Shown here one piece after another: positions 1 to 10,666 of a stretch of DNA of 64,000 bases; position 1 is the first letter of the stretch, and each line of letters opens with the position of its first letter. Origin of the DNA: Siphonodentalium dalli (taxonomy: Eukaryota; Mollusca; Scaphopoda; Gadilida; Siphonodentaliidae). The position numbers and the translations under genes are program-made. The notes below the pieces were generated by a model. It did no database searches. It was not told the DNA's origin and saw nothing but the letters and a program-made list of their open reading frames with translations. The DNA lies in assembly GCA_032622095.1 (NCBI GenBank), contig CP136061.1, forward strand, positions 7,822,734 to 7,886,733. The letters run 5' to 3'.

Positions 1-357
1 TATATGAATGCATTGGCCTAACAATTTTTCATCATTTGTTATTATTTTTTACAATTTTTTACAATTTTAATAATTTTTTCTTACATTCTTTAACAGACTT
101 ATTTTGTAGGTTTAGTGCCAGGGAATCTTACGTTTTTTCATGGGCATCAAACTTATTACAATGAATACTTGGTGATAGTTTTGAGTTATAACATGCCCCT
201 AAGATTTTATCCAGTTTGTTTTTAAATTCGCTATAGCATGCTTAAGCATACCCAAAAACAATTCAACCCAAAAAAACCTAAATGTTTTTTTTTTTTAGGT
301 ACGATTTTACAGACCGTAATTTAGGGCCGATGAGATCGGCCCCTGGCACTGAAAGGG
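1..357 (-). mobile_element. Family A TTAA-flanked MITE, cut by window edge
   Basis: The right end reads GGCACTGAAAGGG followed by TTAA (358-361), the inverted complement of the CCCTTTCAGTGCC start seen in other copies. The T-rich interior and the tail of the shared hairpin (1-22) match the complete copy at 1282-1740. The TTAA target and CCCTTT terminus are typical of piggyBac-like elements. No transposase is present, so it is non-autonomous. Confidence 0.8.
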
Positions 358-361
358 TTAA

Positions 362-716
362 ACAAAGTCTGCAAATAATGTCTTAAAATTCCCCGGAGTG
401 TGGCTGTCACCATGACAACAGATTGGTGCCTGTCATGGATGTTAAATGCAAACCGAGCTTCATTTACATTTTCAAAACCCCTGTACCCCAGTATAATGTC
501 AATAGTATTGCAATCTTCAATGGTTTTACCATCTGTGACTTTGTTTATACTTGTTCAGTGTTGAACAGCCTGATCAAAATCATCAAAAGCTTGATAGGCA
601 CTGCATTCCATGACAAATTGGCAATTGCCAAGCAATCATTCAGTAAGGAAACAAATATAAAATATTAATGTGAAGTTTTATTAAGCAACAAATAATAATT
701 CAATTCATGTAATGTG
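362..716. other. Unassigned intronic stretch
   Basis: This stretch has no recognised repeat. The 81-codon plus-strand frame at 423-668 has no family resemblance and no convincing splice sites. Confidence 0.4.
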
Positions 717-1100
717 GTTTTAAATCTGTAAACATAAATCCCACTATAGGCGAGTAGAACAGTATCTAGAGCCGATATTACAAGCTGGTTTACAATGCGG
801 ACCTACCCAATAGTTCCACTACAGGACAAGACTACCTAGGACAGCTCATATCCTCCCGAATCAGGTTTTAAATCCGTATACATAAACCCCACTATAGGCG
901 AGGAGAACAGTATCTAGAACCGATATTACAAGCGGGTTTACAATGCGGACCTACCCAAGAGTCCCACTACAGGAGAATAAAACAGGACAACCTGGGACAG
1001 CTGATGTCCTCACGAGTTAGGTTGTAAATCTGTAAACGCCACTATAGGCGAGTAGAACAACATCTAGTACAGCAGATATTACAAGCTTGTTTATGACCTG
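717..1100. repeat. Tandem repeat, ~149 bp x ~2.5
   Basis: The word CACTATAGGCGAG recurs at about 742, 890 and 1040 with matching flanks. The copies differ by substitutions and short indels, so the duplication is not recent. Confidence 0.85.
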
Positions 1101-1194
1101 CATTGGACCCACCTAGGACCCGCATCGTTGCATAAAACTTTAGTTTACAATTGGAACTTGGTCTATTATTCATGGCAATCTTTGGTTGAGTCCT

Positions 1195-1236
1195 TGTTAT
1201 CTCAGTAGTCCTTGTTATCTCAGTAGTCCTTGTTAT
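1195..1236. repeat. 18 bp direct repeat x ~2.5
   Basis: The unit is about TCCTTGTTATCTCAGTAG. It is short and local. Confidence 0.8.
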
Positions 1237-1281
1237 CAGTTGAACTTTTGCTGTTGGCAGAACTCCGCAGAGCAACATTAA

Positions 1282-1740
1282 CCCTTTCAGTGCCAGGTCC
1301 GATTTTTGTATCAACCCATATACCCTGTGCCAATGCATTCTCTTATATATGCGAGTCGACCATAGGTCGCCTCGCATATATAAGAGAATGCATTGGCCTA
1401 ACAATTTTTCATCATTTGTTATTATTTTTTACAATTTTTTACAGTTTTAATAATTTTTTCTTATATTCTTTAACAGACTTATTTTGTAGGTTTAGTGCCA
1501 TGGAATCTTACATTTTTCATGGGCATCAAAATTATTACTATGAATGCTTGGTGATAGTTTTGAGTTATAACATGCCCCTTAGGTTTTAACCAGTTGTTTT
1601 TAAATTCGCTATACCATGCTTAAGCATACCCAAAAAATTCAACCCCCAAATTTTTTTTTTTTATTTTTTTTATTTTTTTAGGGCCAATTTTACAGACTGT
1701 AAATTAGGGCCGATTAGATCGGCCCCTGGCACTGAAAGGG
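1282..1740 (+). mobile_element. Family A MITE, complete, with empty site nearby
   Basis: It is bounded by TTAA at 1278-1281 and 1741-1744, with termini CCCTTTCAGTGCCAGG and GGCACTGAAAGGG. It carries the shared hairpin near 1335-1400 and a T-rich tract. The flanking words CTCCGCAGAGCAACA and GACAATGTCTCCAG are found uninterrupted at 1761-1793, giving an intact copy of the target site. Confidence 0.92.
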
Positions 1741-1760
1741 TTAAGACAATGTCTCCAGAC

Positions 1761-1793
1761 CTCCGCAGAGCAACATTAAGACAATGTCTCCAG
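1761..1793. repeat. Unoccupied duplicate of the family A target
   Basis: CTCCGCAGAGCAACA-TTAA-GACAATGTCTCCAG is here in one piece. The first copy of this ~35 bp direct duplication is split by the element at 1282-1740. It shows one TTAA before and two after insertion. Confidence 0.9.
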
Positions 1794-1960
1794 CAATTTG
1801 TTTCAATTATTTTCGACCATGTAACCCTAAACACAGGTATTATTTTTTTTGGCCTAAATAATAGCCGATGAAATTTCTTTTCGCCTAGGCATTTGCCTCG
1901 GCTTAGCCAATAGCCGACGCTATTAACATCGCTGTGTACCCACATATGGGTCACACAGCA

Positions 1961-2062
1961 ATCGTACTGACCTGGATAACAGGATAAACTACAAATCGTG
2001 TTGACCTGGATAAAAGGATAAAATATAAAACATAAACTATAAAACATCGTACTGACCTGGAT
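1961..2062 (-). repeat. Repeat carrying three copies of a splice donor
   Basis: On the minus strand the word CCAG|gtca followed by a closely similar tail (gtacgat or acacgat) occurs three times. The copy at 2057 is the end of an open exon. The other two lie downstream in the intron and are spaced by AT-rich sequence. Confidence 0.7.
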
Positions 2063-2188
2063 TTATAGACGGAATGTCTTCATCACTGTCACTCGGGCTG
2101 CTATAGTCCCGTGTGTCGTTCATCGTAACGTTATGAACTTGGACTTTGTTCATTGCACTATCATCAAATGTGGCCGGACCGTCAAAGG
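2057..2188 (-). CDS. Internal exon (132 nt) of an unrecognised gene
   Basis: On the minus strand the acceptor is TATTTTTAG at 2189 and the donor is CCAG|gtcagta at 2057. The exon starts with two bases that complete a codon begun by the 9204-9042 exon (G+CC = Ala). It then reads 43 open codons and leaves one G. The peptide runs FDGPATFDDSAMNK early on and ends in an acidic SPSDSDEDIPSINP. The composition suggests a disordered, possibly phosphorylated region. I do not recognise the family. Both splice sites are embedded in tandem duplications that also copy the splice signal (1961-2062 and 2166-2440). No downstream exon was found in 1-2056. That the exon is real is well supported by phase and splice sites; the function is unknown. 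Confidence 0.8.
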
Positions 2189-2440
2189 CTAAAAATAGAT
2201 ATTGACAAGAGAATAAAATGTGGCCAGACCATCAAAGGCTAAAAATAGATATCGACAAGAGAATAAAATGTGGCCGGACCATCAAAGGCTAAAAATAGAT
2301 ATCGACAAAAGATTAAAATGTGGTCGGACTTTCAAAGGCTAAAAATAGATATCGACAAGAGAATAAATTGTGGCCGGACTGTCAGAGGCTAAAAATAGAT
2401 ATCGACATTAAAATAAAATGTGGTCTGATCATCAGAAGTA
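2166..2440 (-). repeat. 50 bp minisatellite built on a splice acceptor
   Basis: Five units and a partial sixth occur. On the minus strand each carries a pyrimidine-rich tract, TATTTTTAG, and a close copy of the first ~21 nt of the 2188-2057 exon (CCTTTGACGGTCCGGCC). Only the copy nearest the exon leads into the full frame. Reading from the next copy upstream meets an in-frame TAG at the following acceptor. Confidence 0.85.
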
Positions 2441-2459
2441 GAAGTAACCATGGCTGAGG

Positions 2460-4994
2460 TATAATTTACACCCCAACATCACCCTTCTATGAACCATTAT
2501 GTATTCTGTATAATTTACACCACAACACCACCCTTCTATGAACCATTATGTATTCTGTATAATTTACACCCCAACATCACCCTTCTATGAACCATTACGT
2601 ATTCTGTTTAATTTACACCCCAACATCACCCTTCTATGAACATTACGTATTCTGTTTAATTTACACCCCAACATCACCCTTCTATTAACCATTATGTATT
2701 CTGTTTAATTTACACTCCAACATCACCCTTCTATGAACCATTACGTATTCTGTTTAATTTACACCCCAACATCACCCTTCTATTAACCATTATGTATTCT
2801 GTTTATTTTACACTCCAACATCACCCTTCTATGAACCATTACGTATTCTGTTTAATTTACACCCCAACATCACCCTTCTATGAACATTACGTATTCTGTT
2901 TAATTTACACCCCAACATCACCCTTCTATGAACCATTACGTATTCTGTTTAATTTACACATCAACATCACCCTTCTATGAACCATTACGTATTCTGTTTA
3001 ATTTACACATCAACACCACCCTTCTATGAACCATTACGTATTCTGTTTAATTTACACCCCAACATCACCCTTCTATGAACCATTACGTATTCTGTTTAAT
3101 TTACACTCCAACATCACCCTTCTATGAACCATTACATATTCTGTTTAATTTACACCCCAACACCACCCTTCTATGAACCATTACGTATTCTGTTTAATTT
3201 ACACCCCAACATCACCCTTCTATGAACCATTACGTATTCTGTTTAATTTACACTCCAACATCACCCTTCTATGAACCATTACGTATTCTGTTTAATTTAC
3301 ACTCCAACATCACCCTTCTATGAACCATTACGTATTCTGTTTAATTTACACTCCAACATCACCCTTCTATGAACCATTACGTATTCTGTTTAATTTACAC
3401 ATCAACATCACCCTTCTATGAACCATTACGTATTCTGTTTAATTTACACATCAACATCACCCTTCTATGAACCATTACGTATTCTGTTTAATTTACACTC
3501 CAACATCACCCTTCTATGAACCATTACGTATTCTGTTTAATTTACACCCCAACACCACCCTTCTATGAACCATTACATATTCTGTTTAATTTACACCCCA
3601 ACATCACCCTTCTATGAACCATTACGTATTCTGTTTAATTTACACTCCAACATCACCATTCTATGAACCATTACGTATTCTGTTTAATTTACACCCCAAC
3701 ATCACCCTTCTATGAACCATTACGTATTCTGTATAATTTACACCCCCAACACCACCCTTCTATGAACCATTACGTATTCTGTATAATTTACACATCAACA
3801 CCACCCTTCTATGAACCATTACGTATTATGTTTATTTTACACCCCAACATCACCCTTCTATTAACCATTACGTATTCTGTTTAATTTACACCCCAACATC
3901 ACCCTTCTATGAACATTACGTATTCTGTTTAATTTACACTCCAACATCACCCTTCTATGAACCATTACGTATTCTGTATAATTTACACCCCAACATCACC
4001 CTTCTATGAACCATTACGTATTCTGTTTAATTTACACCCCAACATCACCCTTCTATGAACATTACATATTCTGTTTAATTTGCACCCCAACATCACCCTT
4101 CTATGAACCATTACGTATTCTGTATAATTTACACCCCAACAACACCCTTCTATGAACCATTACGTATTCTGTTTAATTTACACTCCAACATCACCCTTCT
4201 ATGAACCATTACGTATTCTGTTTAATTTACACTCCAACATCACCCTTCTATGAACCATTACGTATTCTGTTTAATTTGCACCCCAACATCACCCTTCTAT
4301 GAACCATTACGTATTCTGTTTAATTTACACATCAACACCACCCTTCTATGAACCATTATGGATTCTGTTTAATTTACACATCAACACCACCCTTCTATGA
4401 ACCATTACGTATTCTGTTTAATTTACACCCCAACATCACCCTTCTATGAACATTACGTATTCTGTTTAATTTACACTCCAACATCACCCTTCTATGAACC
4501 ATTACGTATTCTGTTTAATTTACACCCCAACATCACCCTTCTATGAACCATTACGTATTCTGTTTAATTTACACTCCAACATCACCGTTCTATGAACCAT
4601 TACGTATTCTGTTTAATTTACACCCCAACATCACCCTTCTATGAACCATTACGTATTCTGTTTAATTTACACTTCAACATCACCCTTCTATGAACCATTA
4701 CGTATTCTGTTTAATTTACACTCCAACATCACGCTTCTATGAACCATTACGTATTCTGTTTAATTTACACTCCAACATCACCCTTCTATGAACCATTACG
4801 TATTCTGTTTAATTTGCACCCCAACATCACCCTTCTATGAACCATTACGTATTCTGTTTAATTTACACTCCAACATCACCCTTCTATGAACCATTACGTA
4901 TTCTGTTTAATTTACACTCCAACATCACCCTTCTATGAACCATTACGTATTCTGTTTAATTTACACTCCAACATCACCCTTCTATGAACCATTA
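2460..4994. repeat. 49 bp satellite, ~52 units
   Basis: The unit contains ACATCACCCTTCTATGAACC and ATTACGTATTCTG, and the 49 bp period was checked at 3184/3233. Units vary mainly at 'acCCcaac/acTCcaac/acATcaac' and in a recurrent loss of CC from GAACCATT. Short frames within it are by-products. Confidence 0.97.
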
Positions 4995-5029
4995 TGATTG
5001 TATTCTGCAACATCAGAGCCTGTTTATAA

Positions 5030-5178
5030 AACCATTATAGTGAGTAAGAAGTAACCATTATAGTGAGTAAGAAGTAACCATTATAGTGAGTAAGAAGTAA
5101 CCATTATAGTGAGTAAGAAGTAACCATTACAGTGAGTAAGAAGTAACCATTATAGTGAGTAAGAAGTAACCATTATAA
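5030..5178. repeat. 23 bp tandem repeat, ~6.5 units
   Basis: The unit is CCATTATAGTGAGTAAGAAG plus TAA, almost identical between copies. Confidence 0.95.
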
Positions 5179-5273
5179 TCAGCAAATATACTTTAAATAT
5201 GCTGTTGGGACATATGTTTACTGGAGAGAAGTCACTTCTCCCTCAGACAAAATAAAAGGCCGTCTGGCCACAG

Positions 5274-6003
5274 TGTCCCCCGAAAAAGTGGCTTCATTGA
5301 GGCATCAGCTTTTCTGAAAAAAATAACAAGGACCCCAAATCCAAAGCAACCAGACATACATGTAAATGGGTGGATTGTACCCATATTCGAACTTGACCTG
5401 TATTTCGAGCTGATAAACGCACATTCCAAATTTGGTTCAGATATGATAACACAAACTGAAGTTATCATCCGGAAACCAGAAATTGACAGGATTCTAAGTC
5501 GAAAAAGGGCCATAACTCTAGCAAAAATGGGCAGATTGTACCCATATTCGAACTTGACCTGTATTTCGAGCTGATAAACGCACATTCCAAATTTGGTTCA
5601 GATATGATAACACAAACTGATGTTATCATCCGGAAACCAGAAATTGACAGGATTCAAAGTCGAAAAAGGGCCACAACTCTCACAAAAATGGGCCGAGCAA
5701 ACCCATATTCGAACTTGACCTGTATATAAGGCTGATAAACTCACATACCAAATTTGTTTCAGATATGATCACACAAACTGAAATTATCATCGGGAAACCA
5801 GAAAATTACAAGATTCGAAGTAAAAAAAAGGGCCATAACTCTCACAAAAATGGGCGGAGCAAACACATATTCGAACTTGACCTGTATTTTGGTCTGATAA
5901 ACTCACCTATGAAATTTGCTTTTGATCTAATAACCGAAACTAAAGTTATCATCCGGAAACCGGCTATTTTAATAGTCCCCCGAATTATTTTTTTCGGGGG
6001 ACA
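5274..6003. mobile_element. Non-autonomous repeat with GTCCCCCGAAAAA ends
   Basis: GTCCCCCGAAAAA near 5274 is inverted at about 5990-6003 (TTTTTTCGGGGGAC). Inside are four ~162 bp direct units (at about 5379, 5540, 5700 and 5866) with 'ttcgaacttgacctgta' and 'gggccataactct'. This resembles a repeat class common in bivalve genomes. It has no coding capacity. The superfamily is not assigned. Confidence 0.7.
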
Positions 6004-6099
6004 AAAATAGGGAGAAGATGTTCCCAAGTCACCCTCTAGGCTGGTACCTGACCCCACCAAACCTCGCCCCTGGTCCCTTCATTGTTGTCATCTAATGTG

Positions 6100-6562
6100 A
6101 GAGTAGCAAGGGGGGTAACTCTATTAATAAAACAGTCCATATATTGAGCTGATGATCAATTGAGAGTTCTCTTATATAAAATAAGGGAAGTAACTCTATT
6201 AATAAACACATTTCATCTATCAAGCTGACGATAAATTGAGAGTTCTCTCATATAAAATAAGGGGAGTAACTCTATTAATAAACACATTCCGTCTATCGAG
6301 CTGATGATAAATTGAGTTCTCTCATATAAAATAAGGGGAGTAACTCTATTAATAAACACATTCCGTCTGTCGAGCTGATGATAAATTGAGAGTTCTCTTA
6401 TATAAAATAAGGGGAGTAACTCTATTAATAAACACATTCCGTCTATCGAGCCGATGATAAATTGAGAGTTCTCTCATATAAAATAAGGGGAGTAACTCTA
6501 TTAATAAAGACATTCCGTCTATCGAGCTGATGATAAATTGAGAGTTCTCTCATATAAAATAA
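6100..6562. repeat. 76 bp tandem repeat, ~6 units
   Basis: The unit contains ATAAGGGGAGTAACTCTATT and GAGCTGATGATAAATTGAG. Units differ by a few substitutions. Confidence 0.95.
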
Positions 6563-6597
6563 GTATTGATTTTTCTGGAAGGAAAAGATGCAACGGT

Positions 6598-7414
6598 CAA
6601 GCCTTCAAATAGTGTGTCTGTCATTAGCAGTATGAGGTTCCCAGAGGGTGAATTTAGTGATGCTATCCCGCATGGTGGGCTAGCATCACCAAATTCACCC
6701 TCTGGGAACCTGATTCTACTTAACCCTTTACCCAACAAACCGGCAAAACCGGCCAAATAAAGCTTCAACAGCCTAAAATATCTTCGGTCTGTCTCAATAG
6801 AACCATACAAATATGGATATCATTGGAACCGGCTCCTTGACCACATTGTGATAGTTACAGTTATGCCCTGTGCCAATGCATTCTCTTATATATGCGAGTC
6901 GACCATAGGTCGCCTCGCATATATAAGAGAATGCATTGGCCTAAAAAAAATCTTCTTTTTACCATTTTTTCTTACATTCTTTAACAATTTTATAATTTTT
7001 AATGTGTTAAGCCAATGCATTCTCTTATATATGCGAGGCGACCTATGGTTGACTCGCATATATAAGAGAATGCATTGGCACAGGGCCCTTCTGTTGGGTA
7101 AAGGGTTAAGCCTCAACTGCTAGGATCAGATTGAAGGTCCCCAATTGAAGTTGGTGATGTTCATCCATTAGTCACTTTGAGTATCAGATTTATCTTCTGT
7201 GAATTAGAGGATATAGAAACAGAACTGAAGGGAAAAATAACTAAAATCTATGTTTATTTGAGACTATAGATACTTCCCAAAGTTGAGTCCTAAGCAGAAT
7301 GAGGCCTCCAAGGGTGAAGTTGGTTATGCTAGCCTGCTGTGTGGGGTAGCATCACTAAATTAACCCTCTGGGGACCTCATTCTGTAAATGATAGACACAC
7401 TATTTACAGGCTTG
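6598..7414 (+). mobile_element. Family H foldback element, interrupted by family B
   Basis: The left end CAAGCCTTCAAATAGTGTGT is inverted at the right end (ACACACTATTTACAGGCTTG). Subterminal hairpins of GAGGGTGAATTTAGTGATGC lie on both sides. The interior 'gcctcaactgct' is separated from 'cattctact' by the family B insertion at 6724-7105; the same joint is uninterrupted near 35562. No coding capacity. Confidence 0.85.
6724..7105 (+). mobile_element. Family B TTAA-flanked MITE
   Basis: It is bounded by TTAA at 6720-6723 and 7106-7109, with termini CCCTTTACCCAACAAACCGG and TGTTGGGTAAAGGG. It holds two copies of the shared hairpin in opposite orientation (about 6872-6936 and 7013-7078), separated by a T-rich tract. 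piggyBac-like by target and terminus; no transposase. Confidence 0.92.
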
Positions 7415-7616
7415 TCTGGAGACAGGTGATAGCTGAGATCTTATCACCTTTATCGAATCCTAAGCAGTTTACCATTCCCAGACATTAATCTGTTGCCATG
7501 GCGATGATGGTATCAGTGAATGTCACTAGGGTCGTGACAAGGCAGTGTCCTTGTCTGTTCTATAATTGGCTACGTAAACTGAAATTAGTCACACTGTGAT
7601 TTCTTTCTTGTTATTG

Positions 7617-7713
7617 CAAGCCTGCAAATAGCGTGTCTGTTATTTGCAGAATGAGGTCCCCAGAGGGTGAATTTAGTGACGCTATCCCGCACGGGGGGCT
7701 AGCATCACTAAAT
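7617..7713 (+). mobile_element. Family H, left terminal hairpin only
   Basis: It starts CAAGCCTGCAAATAGCGTGT and folds on GAGGGTGAATTTAGTGACGC/GCATCACTAAAT. It is cut off after the first hairpin. Confidence 0.8.
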
Positions 7714-7805
7714 CCATGGTGAGTTATTAATAATAAAAATAAGAACAATTTTATTCATGCACTTGTTGATGATGGTTGTTAATTTGCATGAACCATTTTC
7801 TCATG

Positions 7806-8541
7806 AGCAGATAGGATATCATTATTAACCCAGATAGGATATCATTATTAACCCAGATAGGATATCATTATTAACCCAGATAGGATATCATTATTAACCC
7901 AGATAGGATATCATTATTAACCCAGATAGGATATCATTATTAACCCAGATAGGATATCATTATTAACCCAGATAGGATATCATTATTAACCCAGATAGGA
8001 TATCATTATTAACCCAGATAGGATATCATTATTAACCCAGATAGGATATCATTATTAACCCAGATAGGATATCATTATTAACCCAGATAGGATATCATTA
8101 TTAACCCAGATAGGATATCATTATTAACCCAGATAGGATATCATTATTAACCCAGATAGGATATCATTATTAACCCAGATAGGATATCATTATTAACCCA
8201 GATAGGATATCATTATTAACCCAGATAGGATATCATTATTAACCCAGATAGGATATCATTATTAACCCAGATAGGATATCATTATTAACCCAGATAGGAT
8301 ATCATTATTAACCCAGATAGGATATCATTATTAACCCAGATAGGATATCATTATTAACCCAGATAGGATATCATTATTAACCCAGATAGGATATCATTAT
8401 TAACCCAGATAGGATATCATTATTAACCCAGATAGGATATCATTATTAACCCAGATAGGATATCATTATTAACCCAGATAGGATATCATTATTAACCCAG
8501 ATAGGATATCATTATTAACCCAGATAGGATATCATTATTAA
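7806..8541. repeat. Perfect 23 bp satellite, 32 units
   Basis: The unit is CAGATAGGATATCATTATTA plus ACC. I see no variant units, implying a young or recently homogenised array. Each unit contains TTAA, and the array ends at a TTAA that leads into a family A terminus. Confidence 0.97.
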
Positions 8542-8570
8542 CCCTTTCAGTGCCAGGGACGGATCTCATC
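8542..8570 (+). mobile_element. Family A left-end fragment
   Basis: CCCTTTCAGTGCCAGGGACG and 'gatctcatcgg' follow TTAA and then break off into the T-family fragment. Only the terminus is left. Confidence 0.75.
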
Positions 8571-8697
8571 GGAAATATGGCTTGTTGCCACGAGAGCTTT
8601 GCGATGAATGGCAACAAGCCATATTTCCGACTAAATCCTGAAAAGTTACCCATAATTCTGCTGTGGTTAAAGGAGTCGATTAATTAGGGCATTACTG
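8571..8697 (+). mobile_element. Family T MITE, left arm lost
   Basis: It contains the central hairpin (GGCTTGTTGCC ... GGCAACAAGCC) and the full right arm to GGGCATTACTG with TA after it (8698-8699). The left arm is missing where it abuts family A. Confidence 0.85.
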
Positions 8698-8699
8698 TA

Positions 8700-9041
8700 T
8701 TGTTGGCATGCATATATAACCTCGTCATAGGAGTTGATAGACTAAATGTGATTAAAAACATACTCGGTATTGTCGTACAGGTTGAACCATGTAACGAAGA
8801 TCGACTAATTATTATTCTGCATGCTATTTCATGCATTATTCAGATAGTATGTAATTTAATGATGATACTTTGGTATGCAAATTGTTATTATTTTACTTTC
8901 GTAAAATATAAAAGGAAAATAGCATTCAACCCATAGACAGCCTATGATAAATAATTTACAACTCATTGGGAGCCTGTGGTCTCATGGCGTGTAAACAGTG
9001 AATTGTGGGTATTTTAATTCGAGTATTTTACCAGTACTTAC
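8700..9041. other. Intron between exons; no repeat recognised
   Basis: This is AT-rich sequence just downstream of the 9204-9042 exon on the minus strand. The 78-codon plus-strand frame at 8700-8936 looks like chance. Confidence 0.4.
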
Positions 9042-9204
9042 CGAAATCTGTGGGTGTGGATGACTTTGAGGAATTTGATTCTCTCACGAGTGGTCGGGAC
9101 TCTTCTCGACGACTTCGACCCGACGATGGACGGTTATTTTCTGTCGGCATCATCATTCCGCGATCTTGCCGTTTCTTACGATTGACATTGTCAATTTTGT
9201 GTTT
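9042..9204 (-). CDS. Internal exon (163 nt) of an unrecognised gene
   Basis: On the minus strand a polypyrimidine tract runs into TTTTTTTTTCAG|AAACAC, and the exon ends TTTCG|gtaagtact, a near-ideal donor. It reads 54 open codons in phase 0 and leaves one base (G), which the 2188-2057 exon completes. It begins KHKIDNVNRKKRQDRG, continues through MMMPTENNRPSSGRSRREES and ends in a Ser-rich SNSSKSSTPTDF. It is strongly basic then Ser/Thr-rich, so probably disordered. The upstream exon (11677-11626) ends in phase 0 and joins without a gap. Plus-strand frames over this stretch are shadows. The family is not recognised. Confidence 0.85.
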
Positions 9205-9295
9205 CTGAAAAAAAAAATTAGGTCTTAAAGCTTTTAAAGATATATCCAGTGTTCCAGACCACCAGTTACAACAACAACATAAACAAAATAATTAA

Positions 9296-9714
9296 AGGCA
9301 CTCAGTCCGATTCGATGGTCCCCATATCATCAGATTCCAATTTTTTTTTTTTTAACTGCCGCTTCAGGTATCAGAATCGATTAATTACCCAAAAATATGC
9401 ACACTGTCAACTATAGTATCAAATTTATCAACATTTTGTTCAATGAATTTTGCCGGTTTGTCAAATATCTGACACAAAAAAGCCACTTGATTTTAGAGTT
9501 ATCCATCTTCATCCGCTATTTGGTCTGAGACAGTCTTCTCATCCACTTTTACAGGGCCACTAAATATTCCAGGCGGTAAAAAATAACAAATTAAAAAAAT
9601 TAAAAAATCAATCTGAGCTTTGACGGGTGGGTTCCTCGACTCAAATCAAATATTTTTTTACCCCTGAAGCCAAATAAATAGTAACTGAGGGGTACTTAAT
9701 CGGGTTGAGTACCT
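9296..9714. mobile_element. Family K long-inverted-repeat element
   Basis: It is flanked by TTAA (9292-9295 and 9715-9718) with ends AGGCACTCAGTCCGATTCGA and GGGTTGAGTACCT. Arms carrying 'gaggaacccacc'/'gggttcctcgac' fold on each other. It lies 92 bp upstream of an exon acceptor. No coding capacity; superfamily uncertain. Confidence 0.75.
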
Positions 9715-9761
9715 TTAACAAGAATTTTTGCTTTGTTCTGTTCAGAAAAAGAAGATTAAGG

Positions 9762-10647
9762 CAGGGACCAGCCGAGAGGGCGACGTGGGCGACTTCTTCG
9801 CCCTAGCGCCGTCCGCTTCGCCTTATTTTTGCAGTCGGGCGAAGTTCAAGTCGCCCTAAAAATTCCAAAGTTGACTGACGAAATTCGGCAAAATGCCCCA
9901 AATAATTTATGATAATTTACAACTGTCAACTGTGATTGCACACAATACTCCACTATCAGGGTGTATCATGGTGTTATAAAACAATTAACACCTGTAATGC
10001 TCCAATCTGGAAGCATGTTGACAACAGAGTCTGATTACTGGCAGCTGTGAAAACATCGTCGGCCCTCAAGTGTTAATCTGGTTGTTGTTATTTTTAGATT
10101 ACCGTGATTACCACACCTTACAATGAAGATTACAACTCACACCTCTCACAATGTGTCAATTCATCACTCCCTCTATGGAGTTTGGTTAAAGAAATTTTAA
10201 AACAAATTCATTTGTGAAGCATATTAAAATTTCAAACGGGATTACTAACAGAGCGCAGTAAAAGTGTTCATGATTTCGTTTCGTTTCTGTTTGATAAATA
10301 TTGTTGGCATTTTTAACAACCCGAAAAATATGAAATAAAAATATGAAATAAAATCCTGTCATTCTCTCACAATTACGTTATAAAATGCTGCTATCTTCTC
10401 ACAATTATGTTTGGGTATTATTAATAGGTATTAGGGTCATGAAGTGAACATAATGACTCCATATTTCAACCATTGTTCATAAGTTTAATTGACATATTTC
10501 ATCTCTCCTATTTTCGTTCTATAGCGACTCATGTCGTAGTACTGATCAATTTAGACTCACTTCGCCCTATAGAACGGCCACTTCGCCTTATTTTTATAGT
10601 AGGGCGAAGTCATTTCGCCCTGAAAATCTGGTCTAGGCTGGTCCCTG
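9762..10647. mobile_element. hAT-like non-autonomous element with perfect TSD
   Basis: The termini are CAGGGACCAGCC and GGCTGGTCCCTG. They are flanked by identical 8 bp GATTAAGG at 9754-9761 and 10648-10655, the duplication length of hAT elements. Subterminal 'ttcgcc'/'gggcgaag' motifs recur at both ends. The 886 bp holds no transposase frame. Confidence 0.93.
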
Positions 10648-10666
10648 GATTAAGGTAAGTTAATTG

